64,000 nucleotides of DNA from Marthasterias glacialis. Lineage: Eukaryota > Echinodermata > Asteroidea > Forcipulatida > Asteriidae. Location: assembly GCA_911728455.2 (NCBI GenBank), contig OU452231.1, forward strand, positions 15,519,838 to 15,583,837. Direction: 5' to 3'. The notes under the pieces are model-generated. The model was not told the origin of the DNA. It searched no databases and saw only the letters and a program-made list of their open reading frames with translations. The position numbers were made by a program, and so were the translations under genes. Positions 44,001 through 58,680 of this stretch are shown here, piece by piece (the stretch's first letter is position 1; every line of letters starts with the position of its first letter).

Positions 44001-44416
44001 TCCGGTACGTGGTGGTTAACAATCTCCGTTCTGTTACTTTCAGCTTGTACTTTTCTCCTCATCTCCTCAATTTCAACATTTGTCAACCACCGGTTCCGTT
44101 TGATTGTACTTATCTGGTCTGCAAGACGCTGCTCACTGATGTCGAACATTTCTTTATCTTGCCATAGACTAAACATTCTCTTCCTGTATCCTCTCTTGTC
44201 CGGCACACTCTTAATGTAGCATTCCATCGCTATTTTGTTATCGTTCTTACTCCATTTTCTCCTGGTTGCAACACGAATCCTGTTTTGAGCAGTTTGGATA
44301 CGATCTGGAGGTACCTGCTCAGGCATACCAACCAGATCGGGTGAAGGACTTCCTCTCTGGGAGTTTGTCACTATTTCACCGTTTACTTGATGCTCCATAG
44401 CACTCGTCATTATCAT
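41000..44416 (-). CDS. RLE-type LINE polyprotein (RT plus restriction-like endonuclease), copy 1
   Basis: 1138 codons from ATG at 44416, uninterrupted. The N-terminal third is charged, with no clear zinc finger. RT domain: WKAPGPDHVHGYWLKNF, motif A AWIDYRKAYD (Asp about residue 559), motif B RGIFQGDSLSPLLFVLAL, motif C FMDDLKLF (about 659-662; MDD in place of the common ADD), then YRYLGVLES. C-terminal endonuclease domain: CCHC (Cys952, Cys955, His964, Cys969 in CRMCNKAEETVFHIVSEC) and the PD-(X)n-D site (about 1037-1053, RRPDVVVLDKT...HIIDIAVP). This order is the R2/R4 layout; the TAA target favours R4/Dong. It would nick DNA and reverse-transcribe its own RNA onto the target. It appears potentially active. 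Confidence 0.9.
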   Translation of the reverse strand: MIMTSAMEHQVNGEIVTNSQRGSPSPDLVGMPEQVPPDRIQTAQNRIRVATRRKWSKNDNKIAMECYIKSVPDKRGYRKRMFSLWQDKEMFDISEQRLADQISTIKRNRWLTNVEIEEMRRKVQAESNRTEIVNHHVPEDVTAASSQTEDEVDLPGLQDGQDDGGIDEDGCLELTEEEVQIKTRVQEVMRAAKGSNGWSIPALRRVPRKRLTDMSAMVSKVLGSVSTNNLLETNRLMFAGAVVVGEKLGVKASSPEHENSTPWWKRRLEGQIKDLRRDLSRLEQISKGLIKGSDWRNTIMTKYNVKGKGVSVVIEEIKQRVKAKAAKVKRYDDRVRQFHQNRLFNTNQRQLFKELDGKIDNTQAGPRPAEARTFWGGIWDRPVQHNRQADWLTDVKDELRGVQQQEGFQIDVDKVKRQVRKVPNWKAPGPDHVHGYWLKNFRSLHERMALQLQDCLVQGKVPTWMTEARTVLIMKDVKKGNIASNYRPITCLPVMYKLLTSMIAEDLYRHMDDHQLFPEEQKGCKKRSRGTKDQLIIDKAVLKDCRSRKTNLAMAWIDYRKAYDMVSHTWIMECLDMVGVTDAVKRLLSESMKTWRTNLTANNDSLGKVCIRRGIFQGDSLSPLLFVLALMPLSMILRKVSAGYVMKRDGCKINHLLFMDDLKLFAKNEAEIDSLVQTVRIFSDDIGMQFGLEKCASMTMKRGKRVHSDGIALPDGAQMRALGEEESYRYLGVLESDHVLHEESKVRLRAEYIRRVRKCLKSKLNGGNMVKAINTWAVSLMRYSGGIIEWTKEDLDVTDRRTRKLMTMHGMLHPRANVSRLYLPRSEGGRGLLSVADSVNIERRSLHRHVRSTEENLLKIARMYTTADEAGPKEYKRERKEERHQDWRNKPLHGRFLRCTEEVASCKSWNWLKSGELKKETEGLITAAQDQSLRTNVMKARIEKTNVSPMCRMCNKAEETVFHIVSECSKMAQTEYKGRHDKLAKVIHWDLCKKYGVQVHAKWYDHVPEKVVETDAVKILWDFNIQTDHVIEHRRPDVVVLDKTKKMCHIIDIAVPGDIRVASKEKEKIEKYQDLARELRKIWQVKVKVVPVVVGALGTIPKALDKYLDQIGTTVRVDLLQKAALLGTARILRKTLEI

Positions 44417-44803
44417 CACAAAATTGTGAGAAAGTTTGTAGTTTTAGGGGAAATTACATACAGCAACGCTGTAGAATATTCAACCCTACGGAAACCGCTC
44501 AACACTGGTTGTAATAGAGATGTTCCAAAGGACGCAGATGATGCGCGCGTCCGTTCACTGATACAATGTACACTGTGCGGTCTACGTTGATCAAAGTTTT
44601 CAAAACACGGAAAAATCCAACACTTTTCCACCAAAAATAGCAACAAGATCTTAACTAGTTGTCTTCAAACTTACCCTGCGGTGTCTACCAAGTAGTACCA
44701 ACAAGGAGTTAACTTTTGGTGTAAAATAAATGACAGGAAACAATTTTTATCTTCAAAAGAATCGAGAGCTGATCTGAAACAGTGCTCCTTGTCTCGCCAC
44801 CAT

Positions 44804-44810
44804 TATTATT

Positions 44811-44842
<32 letters not shown>
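44804..44842. repeat. (TTA)n / (TTTA)n microsatellite between LINE copies 1 and 2
   Basis: About 39 bases, TTATTATTTATTTATTTATT then TTA repeats. It lies between the 5' end of copy 1 and the 3' end of copy 2. Confidence 0.9.
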
Positions 44843-49034
<4,192 letters not shown>

Positions 49035-49064
49035 GATTATTATTATTATTATTATTATTATTAT
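49035..49064. repeat. (TTA)n microsatellite between LINE copies 3 and 4
   Basis: About 30 bases of TTA units between the truncated 5' end of copy 3 and the 3' end of copy 4. Confidence 0.9.
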
Positions 49065-52000
49065 TTCACGATATCACAGCATGCAAAAGAAAGATCTCAT
49101 TTTCCTCTGTGCCGGTAACTCCTCGAGTCGGGCTACGTCCCGTAGCCTTAGATCTCGAGGGTCTTTCGCAGGATCCTAGCTGTTCCCAAAAGTGCCGCCT
49201 TCTGCAGCAAATCTACCCTCACAGTTGTGCCTATTTGATCCAGATGCTTATCCAGTGCCTTCGGAATAGTGCCAAGTGCTCCAACCACCACAGGGACTAC
49301 TTTCACTTTCACCTGCCAAATCTTACGAAGTTCCCTGGCCAAGTCCTGGTACTTCTCGATCTTTTCCTTCTCCTTAGAAGCCACCCTTATATCACCCGGC
49401 ACAGCTATGTCGATGATATGACACATCTTCTTCGTCTTATCTAAGACTACAACATCCGGACGTCTATGTTCTATAACATGATCAGTCTGAATGTTGAAGT
49501 CCCAGAGGATCTTGACCGCGTCGGTCTCTACAACTTTCTCTGGAACATGGTCGTACCACTTGGCATGCACCTGGACACCATACTTCTTACACAGATCCCA
49601 GTGAATCACCTTAGCCAACTTGTCATGTCTGCCTTTGTACTCCGTCTGGGCCATCTTACTACATTCGCTGACAATATGAAATACAGTCTCTTCTGCCTTG
49701 TTGCACATTCTACACATAGGAGAGACGTTCGTTTTCTCTATCCTCGCCTTCATTACATTTGTCCTTAGAGACTGGTCTTGCGCCGCAGTAATCAAACCCT
49801 CGGTTTCCTTCTTCAGTTCTCCGCTCTTTAACCAATTCCAGGATTTGCAACTCGCCACTTCTTCAGTACATCTCAGGAACCGGCCATGGAGTGGCTTGTT
49901 CCTCCAATCTTGGTGTCTTTCCTCTTTCCTTTCCCTCTTGTACTCCTTCGGCCCAGCTTCGTCTGCCGTCGTGTACATTCGTGCAATTTTCAGCAAGTTC
50001 TCCTCGGTGCTCCTGACATGACGATGCAGGCTCCTTCGCTCGATGTTGACGCTGTCTGCCACGCTCAGTAACCCCCTTCCGCCCTCTGACCTCGGAAGAT
50101 AGAGTCTGCTGACATTTGCCCGCGGATGTAGCATGCCATGCATGGTCATCAGCTTTCTTGTCCTTCTGTCAGTGACATCTAAATCTTCTTTAGTCCACTC
50201 AATAATACCCCCACTGTACCTCATCAAAGACACGGCCCATGTGTTAATCGCCTTGACCATGTTTCCCCCGTTCAGTTTGGACTTTAAACATTTCCTCACC
50301 CGCCTGATGTATTCTGCCCTCAGCCTTACCTTTGATTCCTCGTGAAGGACGTGGTCCGATTCTAGTACGCCAAGATACCGATAACTTTCCTCCTCACCCA
50401 AAGCCCTCATCTGTGCACCATCCGGCAGAGCGATGCCATCGGAATGTACCCTCTTTCCCCTCTTCATGGTCATTGAAGCACATTTCTCAAGACCAAACTG
50501 CATCCCGATGTCATCACTGAAAATCCTGACGGTCTGCACCAAAGAATCGATCTCCGCCTCATTCTTTGCAAATAACTTCAAATCGTCCATAAAAAGGAGA
50601 TGGTTGATCTTACATCCGTCCCTCTTCATTACATAGCCAGCACTCACCTTCCTCAGAATCATCGACAGGGGCATCAATGCCAGAACAAAAAGCAGCGGAG
50701 ACAGAGAGTCACCCTGGAAAATACCTCTTCTTATGCATACCTTGCCAGACTATCGTTGTTGGCTGTCAGATTCGTTCGCCACGTCTTCATGCTCTCACTC
50801 AGAAGACGTTTTACTGCATCGGCCACTCCAACCATATCCAGACATTCCATTATCCATGTGTGTGACACCATGTCGTACGCCTTCTTGTAATCGATCCACG
50901 CCATTGCCAAGTTAGTCTTTCTGCTCCTGCAGTCCTTCAGCACAGCCTTATCGATGATAAGTTGATCTTTCGTACCTCTGGACCGCTTCTTACAGCCTTT
51001 CTGCTCCTCCGGAAACAACTGATGGTCATCCATATGGCGATAGAGATCCTCTGCAATCATACTGGTCAAGAGTTTATACATCACGGGCAAGCATGTGATT
51101 GGTCTATAATTACTTGCAATGTTACCTTTCTTGACATCCTTCATTATCAAAACCGTTCTTGCTTCAGTCATCCAGGTGGGGACCTTACCCTGTACTAGAC
51201 AGTCTTGCAGTTGTAGGGCCATTCGCTCATGTAAACTACGGAAGTTCTTCAACCAGTACCCATGCACATGATCCGGACCGGGGGCTTTCCAGTTTGGCAC
51301 TTTCCTTACCTGTCTTTTTACCTTGTCCACGTCTATCTGGAATCCTTCTTGCTGTTGTACGCCTCTCAATTCATCTTTCACATCCGTTAGCCAATCAGCT
51401 TGCCGGTTGTGTTGGACTGGTCGGTCCCAAATACCACCCCAGAAAGTTCTTGCCTCTGCTGGCCTCGGACCCGCTTGCGTGTTGTCAATCTTTCCGTCCA
51501 ACTCCTTAAACAGCTGGCGCTGATTGGTATTAAACAGCCTGTTCTGGTGAAACTGCCTCACCCTGTCATCATACCTCTTCACCTTTGCAGCCTTAGCCTT
51601 AACCCTTTGTTTGATCTCCTCTATCACGACACTTACCCCCTTACCTTTCACATTGTATTTTGTCATGATTGTATTCCTCCAGTCTGAACCTTTAATTAAA
51701 CCCTTACTAATTTGTTCTAGTCTACTGAGATCCCTTCGTAAATCTTTTATTTGACCCTCTAGCCTACGTTTCCACCATGGTGTACTGTTTTTATGTTCTG
51801 GACTTGAAGCCTTCACACCTAACTTTTCTCCTACTACAACTGCCCCTGCAAACATAAGACGGTTAGTTTCCAAAAGATTATTAGTACTCACCGACCCAAG
51901 GACTTTACTTACCACGGCTGACATATCTGTCAGCCTTTTCCTTGGAACCCGGCGCAAAGCCGGGATACTCCACCCGTTTGACCCTTTAGCCGCTCTCATC

Positions 52001-52950
52001 ACCTCTTGAACCCTCGTCTTAATCTGCACCTCCTCCTCCGTAAGCTCTAAACACCCATCTTCGTCTATGCCTCCGTCATCCTGACCATCTTGCAATCCTG
52101 GCAGATCTACCTCATCTTCAGTCTGCGAGCTAGCAGCAGTCACATCCTCCGGTACGTGGTGGTTAACAATCTCCGTTCTATTACTTTCAGCTTGTACTTT
52201 TCTCCTCATCTCCTCAATTTCAACATTTGTCAACCACCGGTTCCGTTTGATTGTACTTATCTGGTCTGCAAGACGCTGCTCACTGATGTCGAACATTTCT
52301 TTATCTTGCCATAGACTAAACATTCTCTTCCTGTATCCTCTCTTGTCCGGCACACTCTTAATGTAGCATTCCATCGCTATTTTGTTATCGTTCTTACTCC
52401 ATTTTCTCCTGGTTGCAACACGAATCCTGTTTTGAGCAGTTTGGATACGATCTGGAGGTACCTGCTCAGGCATACCAACCAGATCGGGTGAAGGACTTCC
52501 TCTCTGGGAGTTTGTCACTATTTCACCGTTTACTTGATGCTCCATAGCACTCGTCATTATCATCACAAAATTGTGAGAAAGTTTGTAGTCTTAGGGGAAA
52601 TTACATACAGCAACGCTGTAGAATATTCAACCCTACGGAGACCGCTCAACACTGGTTGTAATAGAGATGTTCCAAAGGACGCAGATGATGCGCGCGTCCG
52701 TTCACTGATACAATGTACACTGTGCGGTCTACGTTGATCAAAGTTTTCAAAACACGGAAAAATCCAACACTTTTCCACCAAAAATAGCAACAAGATCTTA
52801 ACTAGTTGTCTTCAAACTTACCCTGCGGTGTCTACCAAGTAGTACCAACAAGGAGTTAACTTTTGGTGTAAAATAAATGACAGGAAACAATTTTTATCTT
52901 CAAAAGAATCGAGAGCTGATCTGAAACAGTGCTCCTTGTCTCGCCACCAT
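49065..52950 (-). mobile_element. R4/Dong-like LINE, copy 4 (full length)
   Basis: Same 5' and 3' termini as copy 1 and one base shorter. Near-identical to copy 1 across UTRs and ORF; it shares copy-1-specific variants (IDEDGCLELTE) not found in copy 3. Flanked by TTA-type repeats on both sides. Confidence 0.88.
49148..52563 (-). pseudogene. RLE-type LINE polyprotein, copy 4, single frameshift
   Basis: From ATG at 52563 the frame matches copy 1 up to about residue 605 and then ends at 50731. The rest (50677-49148) is open in another frame. The cause is one missing C at about 50745 (CTTGCCAGAC where copies 1 and 3 have CTTGCCCAGAC). The break lies between RT motifs A and B, so no active RT is made. 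Endonuclease and hairpin are intact. Confidence 0.9.
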
Positions 52951-52973
52951 ATTATTATTATATATTATTAATA

Positions 52974-53011
<38 letters not shown>

Positions 53012-53089
53012 TATTATTATTATTACTGTTACTGTTACTGTTACTGTTACTGTTACTGTGACTGTGACTGTGACTGTTACTGTTACTGT

Positions 53090-53125
<36 letters not shown>

Positions 53126-53191
53126 TTGTTATTATTTATTATTATTATTATAATTATTATTATTATTAATTATTAATTATTATTATTGTTA

Positions 53192-53224
<33 letters not shown>

Positions 53225-53231
53225 GTGCTGG

Positions 53232-53263
<32 letters not shown>

Positions 53264-53398
53264 TTTGTTGTTTGTTGTTTGTTGTTTGTTATTGTCATTG
53301 TCATTGTCATTGTCATTGTCATTGTCATTGTCATTGTCATTGTCATTGTCATTGTCATTGTCATTGTCATTGTCATTGTCATTGTCATTGTTATTGTA
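52951..53398. repeat. Composite microsatellite block
   Basis: In order: imperfect (TTA)n to about 53025, (TTACTG)n and (TGTGAC)n to about 53088, (TTG)n, more TTA, (TTGCTG)n at about 53190-53260, (TTTGTTG)n, then a clean (ATTGTC)n of about 17 units at 53291-53395. The long frames across it are artefacts. Confidence 0.9.
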
Positions 53399-53399
53399 C

Positions 53400-54383
53400 C
53401 TGTTTCCTTGAAATGTTTGGAATTATTAAAGTTTCCCCTTTTTTTAATGGGTTTTTACTTTTTGAGTACCGTTTTATTACCTTTCATAGTTTATATTCGT
53501 ATGTAATTTTAAACTAATTTTTGATCTAATTTTAATCACCTTGTATTATCTTGAATTTATCTGGTCACGATCTAGATGCCAGAGGGCAACATTGGTTTGT
53601 TCACTTTTGTATTTCTGTCATCACTAGTAAACGTCTTCCCTGTTCCTTGTTTTATTTTGATGTGAATGATGACAAATATTAACAAATGTTTTTTTCTTAT
53701 TGATGTAAAGTTTATTATTACAGTTGTATTAAACATTTTAACAGAAGATTGGAGCTTAAAAATCGTACACTTAAGCCACCCCTTCAAGACAGACTTGCCA
53801 CTTCCGTATCCCAGCCCCAACAATGAATCAATAGCACTCATACAACAGCCGTCTACTTAAACAGGTATTATCCGTCGTCATGCATCATGTACACGCACTG
53901 GTACAACTGTAGGTAGGTGCATAGGGGTTCCATGTGTACAAGTACATGTACATACGTGGGTATACAATTATAATTACTAAAGGTGTACCGGTCAATACAC
54001 CGAATTTCCAATATACCAATCTGTGGAGAATGAAATTTGGAGGTTAAAAGATGATCATATCCATGTAAACTAGTGCAATTATGGAGACGAATTGAAGGCA
54101 GAAGTGGAAGGGACGATTTGATCGTTATAAATGGTGAGATTTTACATCAAAATGTCGTAGACTGATGAACACTGCCCTGCCAGGTGGTGCAAATGCAACA
54201 CATTGGATTTGTGCAGTCAGGAATGCCTATCGCAAACAGCCAGTCGACAATGGAGATCATTATTTGCTCATCACTATAGCCATGGTGTAGACATACAATG
54301 TATAAATGCAGATAGCGAGCAACACAGCAGGTACGTGAACACATTGATATCGAATTTGCGCTTGGAATTCCAGTCGTCTCATT
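53400..54383. other. Upstream region of the GPCR gene
   Basis: About 1 kb without a recognisable gene or repeat. AT-rich to 53870, then several GTAC-rich phrases (53925-53960). The GPCR promoter and 5' UTR presumably lie here or further upstream past an intron, but no TATA box or first exon could be placed. Confidence 0.4.
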
Positions 54384-56219
54384 ATGACGGACGCAGGGCT
54401 AGGAACCGTGGACATTTCTACGGTTTCAACGGGTGCCACCACGGATATGTGGAACGGTACTTTGGGGTCTACGACCGAGATGGCGTGGGAGAATATGACA
54501 CTTTCTACGGCAGCAACAGGGATAAACAGTAGCACAATCTCGATGGACTTCAACAACAGTTCTGGTTATCTAACTCCGGATTTTACCCTCAAATCAAATT
54601 TCTCAACAACTGGTTTCATGAATTCTACCACAACGCTAGTAAATGACACAAGCCTGACAACAATATTTTCAGATGCCACCAGTTTGATTGCCTCCACTGG
54701 AACTTCAGAGCCAGTTGCAGTTGCAGGGGTTGCGATCGCAGCAGCCGTGTTTATGGTTATATTTCTTCTTCTGGCTCTGGCAGGAAATATATGCTGCCTG
54801 ATTGCTCTCAGACACAAAAACTTAGAAAAAGCTTTTGTGATATACACCTTCTTAGGCAACCTCTGTGCTGTTCAGTTTAGTGATGGTATCCTGAATATGA
54901 CCCTTATCATCGGAGCCGCTTCTAGCGGCAGCTGGCCATACGGAGTTTTCATGTGCCAGTTAAGTGCCTTCATTCTAAACTTGCTCAACGCAGAGACCAT
55001 TTTGGCTTTGACTTTGCTCGCCCTTGACCGCTTGCTAGCGGTGAAATGGCCTGCAACTTACAGCAATATGAACAGGGCCAAAGCCAGCTTCATCACAGGG
55101 TATACATGGCTCCATGGTACCGCTTTTACCCTCTTTATTTTAGCAGGGGTAATTCCTTCCGAATACCTCCCAGACTGCTACCTCTGCTCAGTTTCATCAG
55201 GGACAGGGTACGTGTTCGTAGTGTTTTTCTCCTTATTCTGTTACATTTTACCACTGATCATCATCATCTCAATGTATGCCATCATTGTTAAGGTGGCCGT
55301 GGATGAAAAGCCAACTGTGCAGAACTTTAACGCGGAACTGCATTATGCCAACAGGCTAGGTCGTCGGTCTCAACTTTGGAGTGAACTCAGACGAGCCAAG
55401 ATAATAGGGGCACTTGTGATCTTTTGGTGTATGTTTCAAGGTCCTTATCTTGCCTTGCAGACTGTCTACCTTTACGGAAACTCGAGCTATCCAAGTGAAA
55501 CTGACAATATTTTCTCATCAGATCTAAAGACTGCCTTCACGTGGATGCGATTTTGTTACCCATGGATCGTCTCCGTCGTGGTCATCGTAGGCTTTCCCGA
55601 GGTCAGGGAAGAGTTCGTGAGTTCCACTTGTCATAAAAACAACACAGTCAACTCCGGGATGGGAAAGGAAGAAATGTTGGCGAAACCAGGCGTGCGCACG
55701 TCTTGGGCAAGCGACGCGTCCAGCAGCCGCCCATCAACTCTTGGTCGGTCGTTCCAAGTCCCCGTCTTGTTTGCCACATCGGGAGGGCTTCGGCTTCAGA
55801 TTGGCAACAATAAGAGAGACAATGACGTGGACAGAGCTTCTGATTACCGTCAAGATGGTTTCCATCCAGATCCACGCTTGAAGTACGACCCCACCAAGTC
55901 TCGATACCCTCCGCCGTTGACCCCAGTACCTCAGAGCAGTGACGAGGACACTGGTGGAAGTTGGGACCTCCGTACTGGCGACCCGGAGCCAGAAGAGGTC
56001 GCCCAAGAGGCCACACTCGTCTCTACGATCAGCTCTTCAAATCCCGATCGTGTCAGGTCGTCAAGTACCTCGTCTAGTTTCCAGCTTTCTTTGACTAGTC
56101 GGGAGCTGAAAATGCACCGTAGTTCCTCCCCGAGGAGCCCCGTTGTTTCCCCTCGGAGCGTGGTGGCAGAGACCCCTCCAGGATCTATACCACCATCGGA
56201 ATCGAGCACACCTCGGTAA
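54384..56219 (+). CDS. Orphan rhodopsin-family (class A) GPCR, intronless
   Basis: 611 codons from ATG at 54384, single exon. Residues 1-108 are an extracellular Ser/Thr-rich tail with about eight N-glycosylation sequons. Seven membrane segments lie at about 112-141 (GN at 134-135), 150-177 (Asp167), 191-220 (Cys191; LALDRLLAV, a DRY variant), 234-258 (Trp242), 273-302 (Pro290), 337-362 and 383-403. ECL2 has Cys265/Cys268 for the disulfide. TM6 has FWCMFQGPY instead of CWxP, and TM7 has CYPWIV instead of NPxxY. The about 205-residue C-tail is Ser/Pro-rich with many likely phosphorylation sites. It couples at the plasma membrane by family analogy; ligand unknown. I cannot assign a named subfamily. 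Confidence 0.88.
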   Translation: MTDAGLGTVDISTVSTGATTDMWNGTLGSTTEMAWENMTLSTAATGINSSTISMDFNNSSGYLTPDFTLKSNFSTTGFMNSTTTLVNDTSLTTIFSDATSLIASTGTSEPVAVAGVAIAAAVFMVIFLLLALAGNICCLIALRHKNLEKAFVIYTFLGNLCAVQFSDGILNMTLIIGAASSGSWPYGVFMCQLSAFILNLLNAETILALTLLALDRLLAVKWPATYSNMNRAKASFITGYTWLHGTAFTLFILAGVIPSEYLPDCYLCSVSSGTGYVFVVFFSLFCYILPLIIIISMYAIIVKVAVDEKPTVQNFNAELHYANRLGRRSQLWSELRRAKIIGALVIFWCMFQGPYLALQTVYLYGNSSYPSETDNIFSSDLKTAFTWMRFCYPWIVSVVVIVGFPEVREEFVSSTCHKNNTVNSGMGKEEMLAKPGVRTSWASDASSSRPSTLGRSFQVPVLFATSGGLRLQIGNNKRDNDVDRASDYRQDGFHPDPRLKYDPTKSRYPPPLTPVPQSSDEDTGGSWDLRTGDPEPEEVAQEATLVSTISSSNPDRVRSSSTSSSFQLSLTSRELKMHRSSSPRSPVVSPRSVVAETPPGSIPPSESSTPR

Positions 56220-56556
56220 TATTGACAAGTAAGTGTAATCTTGAAATTTATGATTTTGATGTGAGTGAAGGCCAAAGAAATCCATCAAAGTTATCCAAAA
56301 GCACATTTTTTTCAAACGAAATTGTTTACGTGTTATAAATGCGTCCGAAGTTCATCATTAATATTATGACGTAGTCCAACTTGCTTATCAAGTGCTGTTA
56401 TGGTTTTAGTTATTGATGTATGCAAACCCATTTTAATGGACTATATCGTGTTTTAAAAGAAACACGGCAATTGAATTGTATTAAATTGAATTTACATTGA
56501 AGTATGTAATTGTTATTTACCGGTTTTAGGGTTGTTGTTTTTGTGTGTGTGCGTTT

Positions 56557-56805
56557 TTTGTTTGTTTGTTTGTTTGTTTGTTTGTTTGTTTGTTTGTTTG
56601 TTTGTTTGTTTGTTTGTTTGTTTGTTTGTTTGTTTGTTTGTTTGTTTGTTTGTTTGTTTGTTTGTTTGTTTGTTTGTTTGTTTGTTTGTTTGTTTGTTTG
56701 TTTGTTTGTTTGTTTGTTTGTTTGTTTGTTTGTTTGTTTGTTTGTTTGTTTGTTGGGTTGTTTGTTGGGTTGTTTGTTTGTTTGTTTGTTTGTTTGTTTG
56801 TTTGT
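56557..56805. repeat. (TTTG)n microsatellite, ~60 units
   Basis: TTTG repeats, interrupted twice by TTGGG near 56755-56770 and ending in a T-run and G-run. It lies about 340 bases after the GPCR stop. A short related tract lies at 62820-62850. Confidence 0.95.
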
Positions 56806-56809
56806 GTTT

Positions 56810-57634
56810 TTTTTGGGGGGGGTCTGTTGGTAACAAAATAATAAGATTAGATGAACTTCAGGGAGACATTTCTGAAATTGAAATGGAATTTGTTATATTA
56901 GTTGTTTTTTTCTATAAAGACATTGTTTTGGGGATCAAACTTATTATTCACGAAATTATTTTATGCACTCAATGTTCGTAGACTCTGTAAAGCGGGGGGA
57001 ATTAGGACGTGTATTATCACCGCGGGCCTTGGGCTATGTTTTGAATATTCATGTTTATGTTGTCGGCTAGACCTTAATTTCTCTGTCTGTTGTCTCCGTA
57101 TCTGCACGTTCCTTTACACAAAACATACCGTTATGCAAAGCAAACTTTTTGTCCACGATACAACCGGGGACAGGTAGATGCTAAAGCTAATAATACAAAT
57201 AATACGTAAATGATTTTCCTTTCTCTGTGGCCATGGTTGAAACTTATAGGGGCGCTGGAATGTGTAAACGTTGCTAGGCAAACATAATTGTTGTGAAATT
57301 GATGGGTTGGGAGCTATTTTTATTGGATGAATGTCATCAAGTAAACCCATCAAACGCCAAAACTGTATACATCTGTTTGGCCTGATTTTATCGTTAGTTT
57401 TAGGAACAAATGGAAAGTTATTTAGATTGAATTTTTAATTATGTATTGTTATGGGTTCGAGAAAGTGTTAAGCTTTCATAAAAGGTATTGCACTTAAAAC
57501 TAATAAGTAGTAGTTAACTAAAAACCAAAAATTAATTAATGTCTGGATCCCGACATTATCTCACGTCCATCAGCCATGTACATCAATTTTGCATGTTACA
57601 TTTAATTTGTGCAATGTCTGCGCCATATGCAAAT

Positions 57635-57668
<34 letters not shown>

Positions 57669-58480
57669 GGGGGGGGGGGCTGAAACTTATAGGGGCGTTT
57701 GAATGTGGTCATTGTTTTATACATTTATCATTTTGAAACAGCATCGTCAGTCAACAATTGGGACGTGTCTCTCCCACGTAACATTTCAGATCTTGAAATG
57801 GTTCTCATGGCATTTTGTACTGGTTATCGAGTTTAAAACATGTTATAGCTTTTAAATTAAAGTTCTTTTCTAAATCCCTCCACCTTATACCCCCAATCAT
57901 TACCGATGATAATCAGATAAATTGATTTCAATGGTTGAAAATATAGAGAACTTTTCAGTAGAAGTTATTTTCCGATTACGTTGACAACGAAAACACTGTT
58001 TTGCACCAAAGTAGAAGATTTGTATTCTTAAGATTTCAGAACCACAGCTTTTATGAAATCAGAAATGTGTTTTACACCACAGTTTTACAATAATCTAACC
58101 TGTCAGAATAAATCCGAATTGATACCTACATATTATTCATATTATTATTAATACTTTTTTAAGAAACCAGAAAGTAATGTTTGTGACGGTATGGAATATG
58201 TTTTATTGATCAATATACCAATCGATATCAAGCAAACTTGATATTAAGAATCGATTCATCCTTCCCATGATATCAGATTTCTACTATGTCTTTTAAGGTA
58301 TGATACACCTGAGGGGGAAACGCTTTATTGTACATAAAAACTGATTTAACACCAGTAGCGATTACCTTTATAAACATTTCCTTTTAAGAAAGACTCTGCT
58401 ATAGGGTCGAAACGTGAGGCCATGAACAACTTTCTGTATTTATATCATAGGTACCCGCTGCTAATAGGATTCGAACTACC
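56810..58480. other. No gene recognised
   Basis: Contains a T-run plus G-run at about 57635-57679, and the phrase TGAAACTTATAGGGGCG twice (about 57237 and 57680), a short dispersed repeat. No supported exon. Confidence 0.45.
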
Positions 58481-58680
58481 TCTAGGTGCCGACCGGGCAG
58501 TCTCGGTAGTCTAGTTGGCAAGACATCTGCTCTAGAATGGCGGGGTCATGGTTTCGAATCCCATCCGAGGAATATACCTGTGAGTTTGTTTTTTTTCCAC
58601 AGGACTCAGGAAAATACTAACTATACAGTGCTTAACACACATCGGTGTGTGGGCAAAACAAAACACACAAATAATCTTGT
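58480..58680 (+). mobile_element. tRNA-derived SINE
   Basis: A box TAGTCTAGTTGG (about 58508-58519) and B box GGTTTCGAATCCC (about 58550-58562, one base longer than consensus) in a tRNA-like head. A non-tRNA body follows with CAGGACTCAGGAAAATACT, TACAGTGCTTAACACACATC and an A/C-rich end (AAAACAAAACACACAAA). Polymerase III transcribed by family analogy. Confidence 0.75.

Larger units (their letters stand above)
40917..44803 (-). mobile_element. R4/Dong-like LINE, copy 1 (full length, 3887 bp)
   Basis: Runs, on the minus strand, from ATGGTGGCGAGACAAGGAGC at the 5' end to ...GCTGTGATATCGTGAA at the 3' end, with (TTA)n on both sides (40861-40916 and 44804-44842). It has a 5' UTR of about 387 bases, one long ORF and a 3' UTR of about 80 bases. 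Full-length copy 4 has the same ends. Insertion into TAA repeats is known for the Bombyx element Dong. Confidence 0.85.

Noticed and set aside
41318-44167. Numerous + strand frames of 60-116 codons opposite the LINE ORF, repeated in each copy
   Set aside because: Antisense shadows of the conserved minus-strand polyprotein; they repeat only because the element repeats.
44416-44646. 76-codon frame upstream of the LINE ORF, with its TGA overlapping the ORF's ATG (also in copy 4)
   Set aside because: Attractive for termination-reinitiation, but the frame has no ATG at all (it opens at TTG), so translation is doubtful.
53173-53517. Met-Thr, Ile-Val and Cys-His repeat proteins
   Set aside because: Produced by the composite microsatellite; no start context or domain.
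56510-56981. CLFV-repeat and NKQT-repeat proteins
   Set aside because: Translations of the (TTTG)n microsatellite on both strands.
58385-58425. Hammerhead-ribozyme-like phrase (GACTCTGC..GGGTCGAAACG)
   Set aside because: It has a stem-II-like pair and GAAAC, but the required CUGANGA core is not present, so only a loose resemblance remains.
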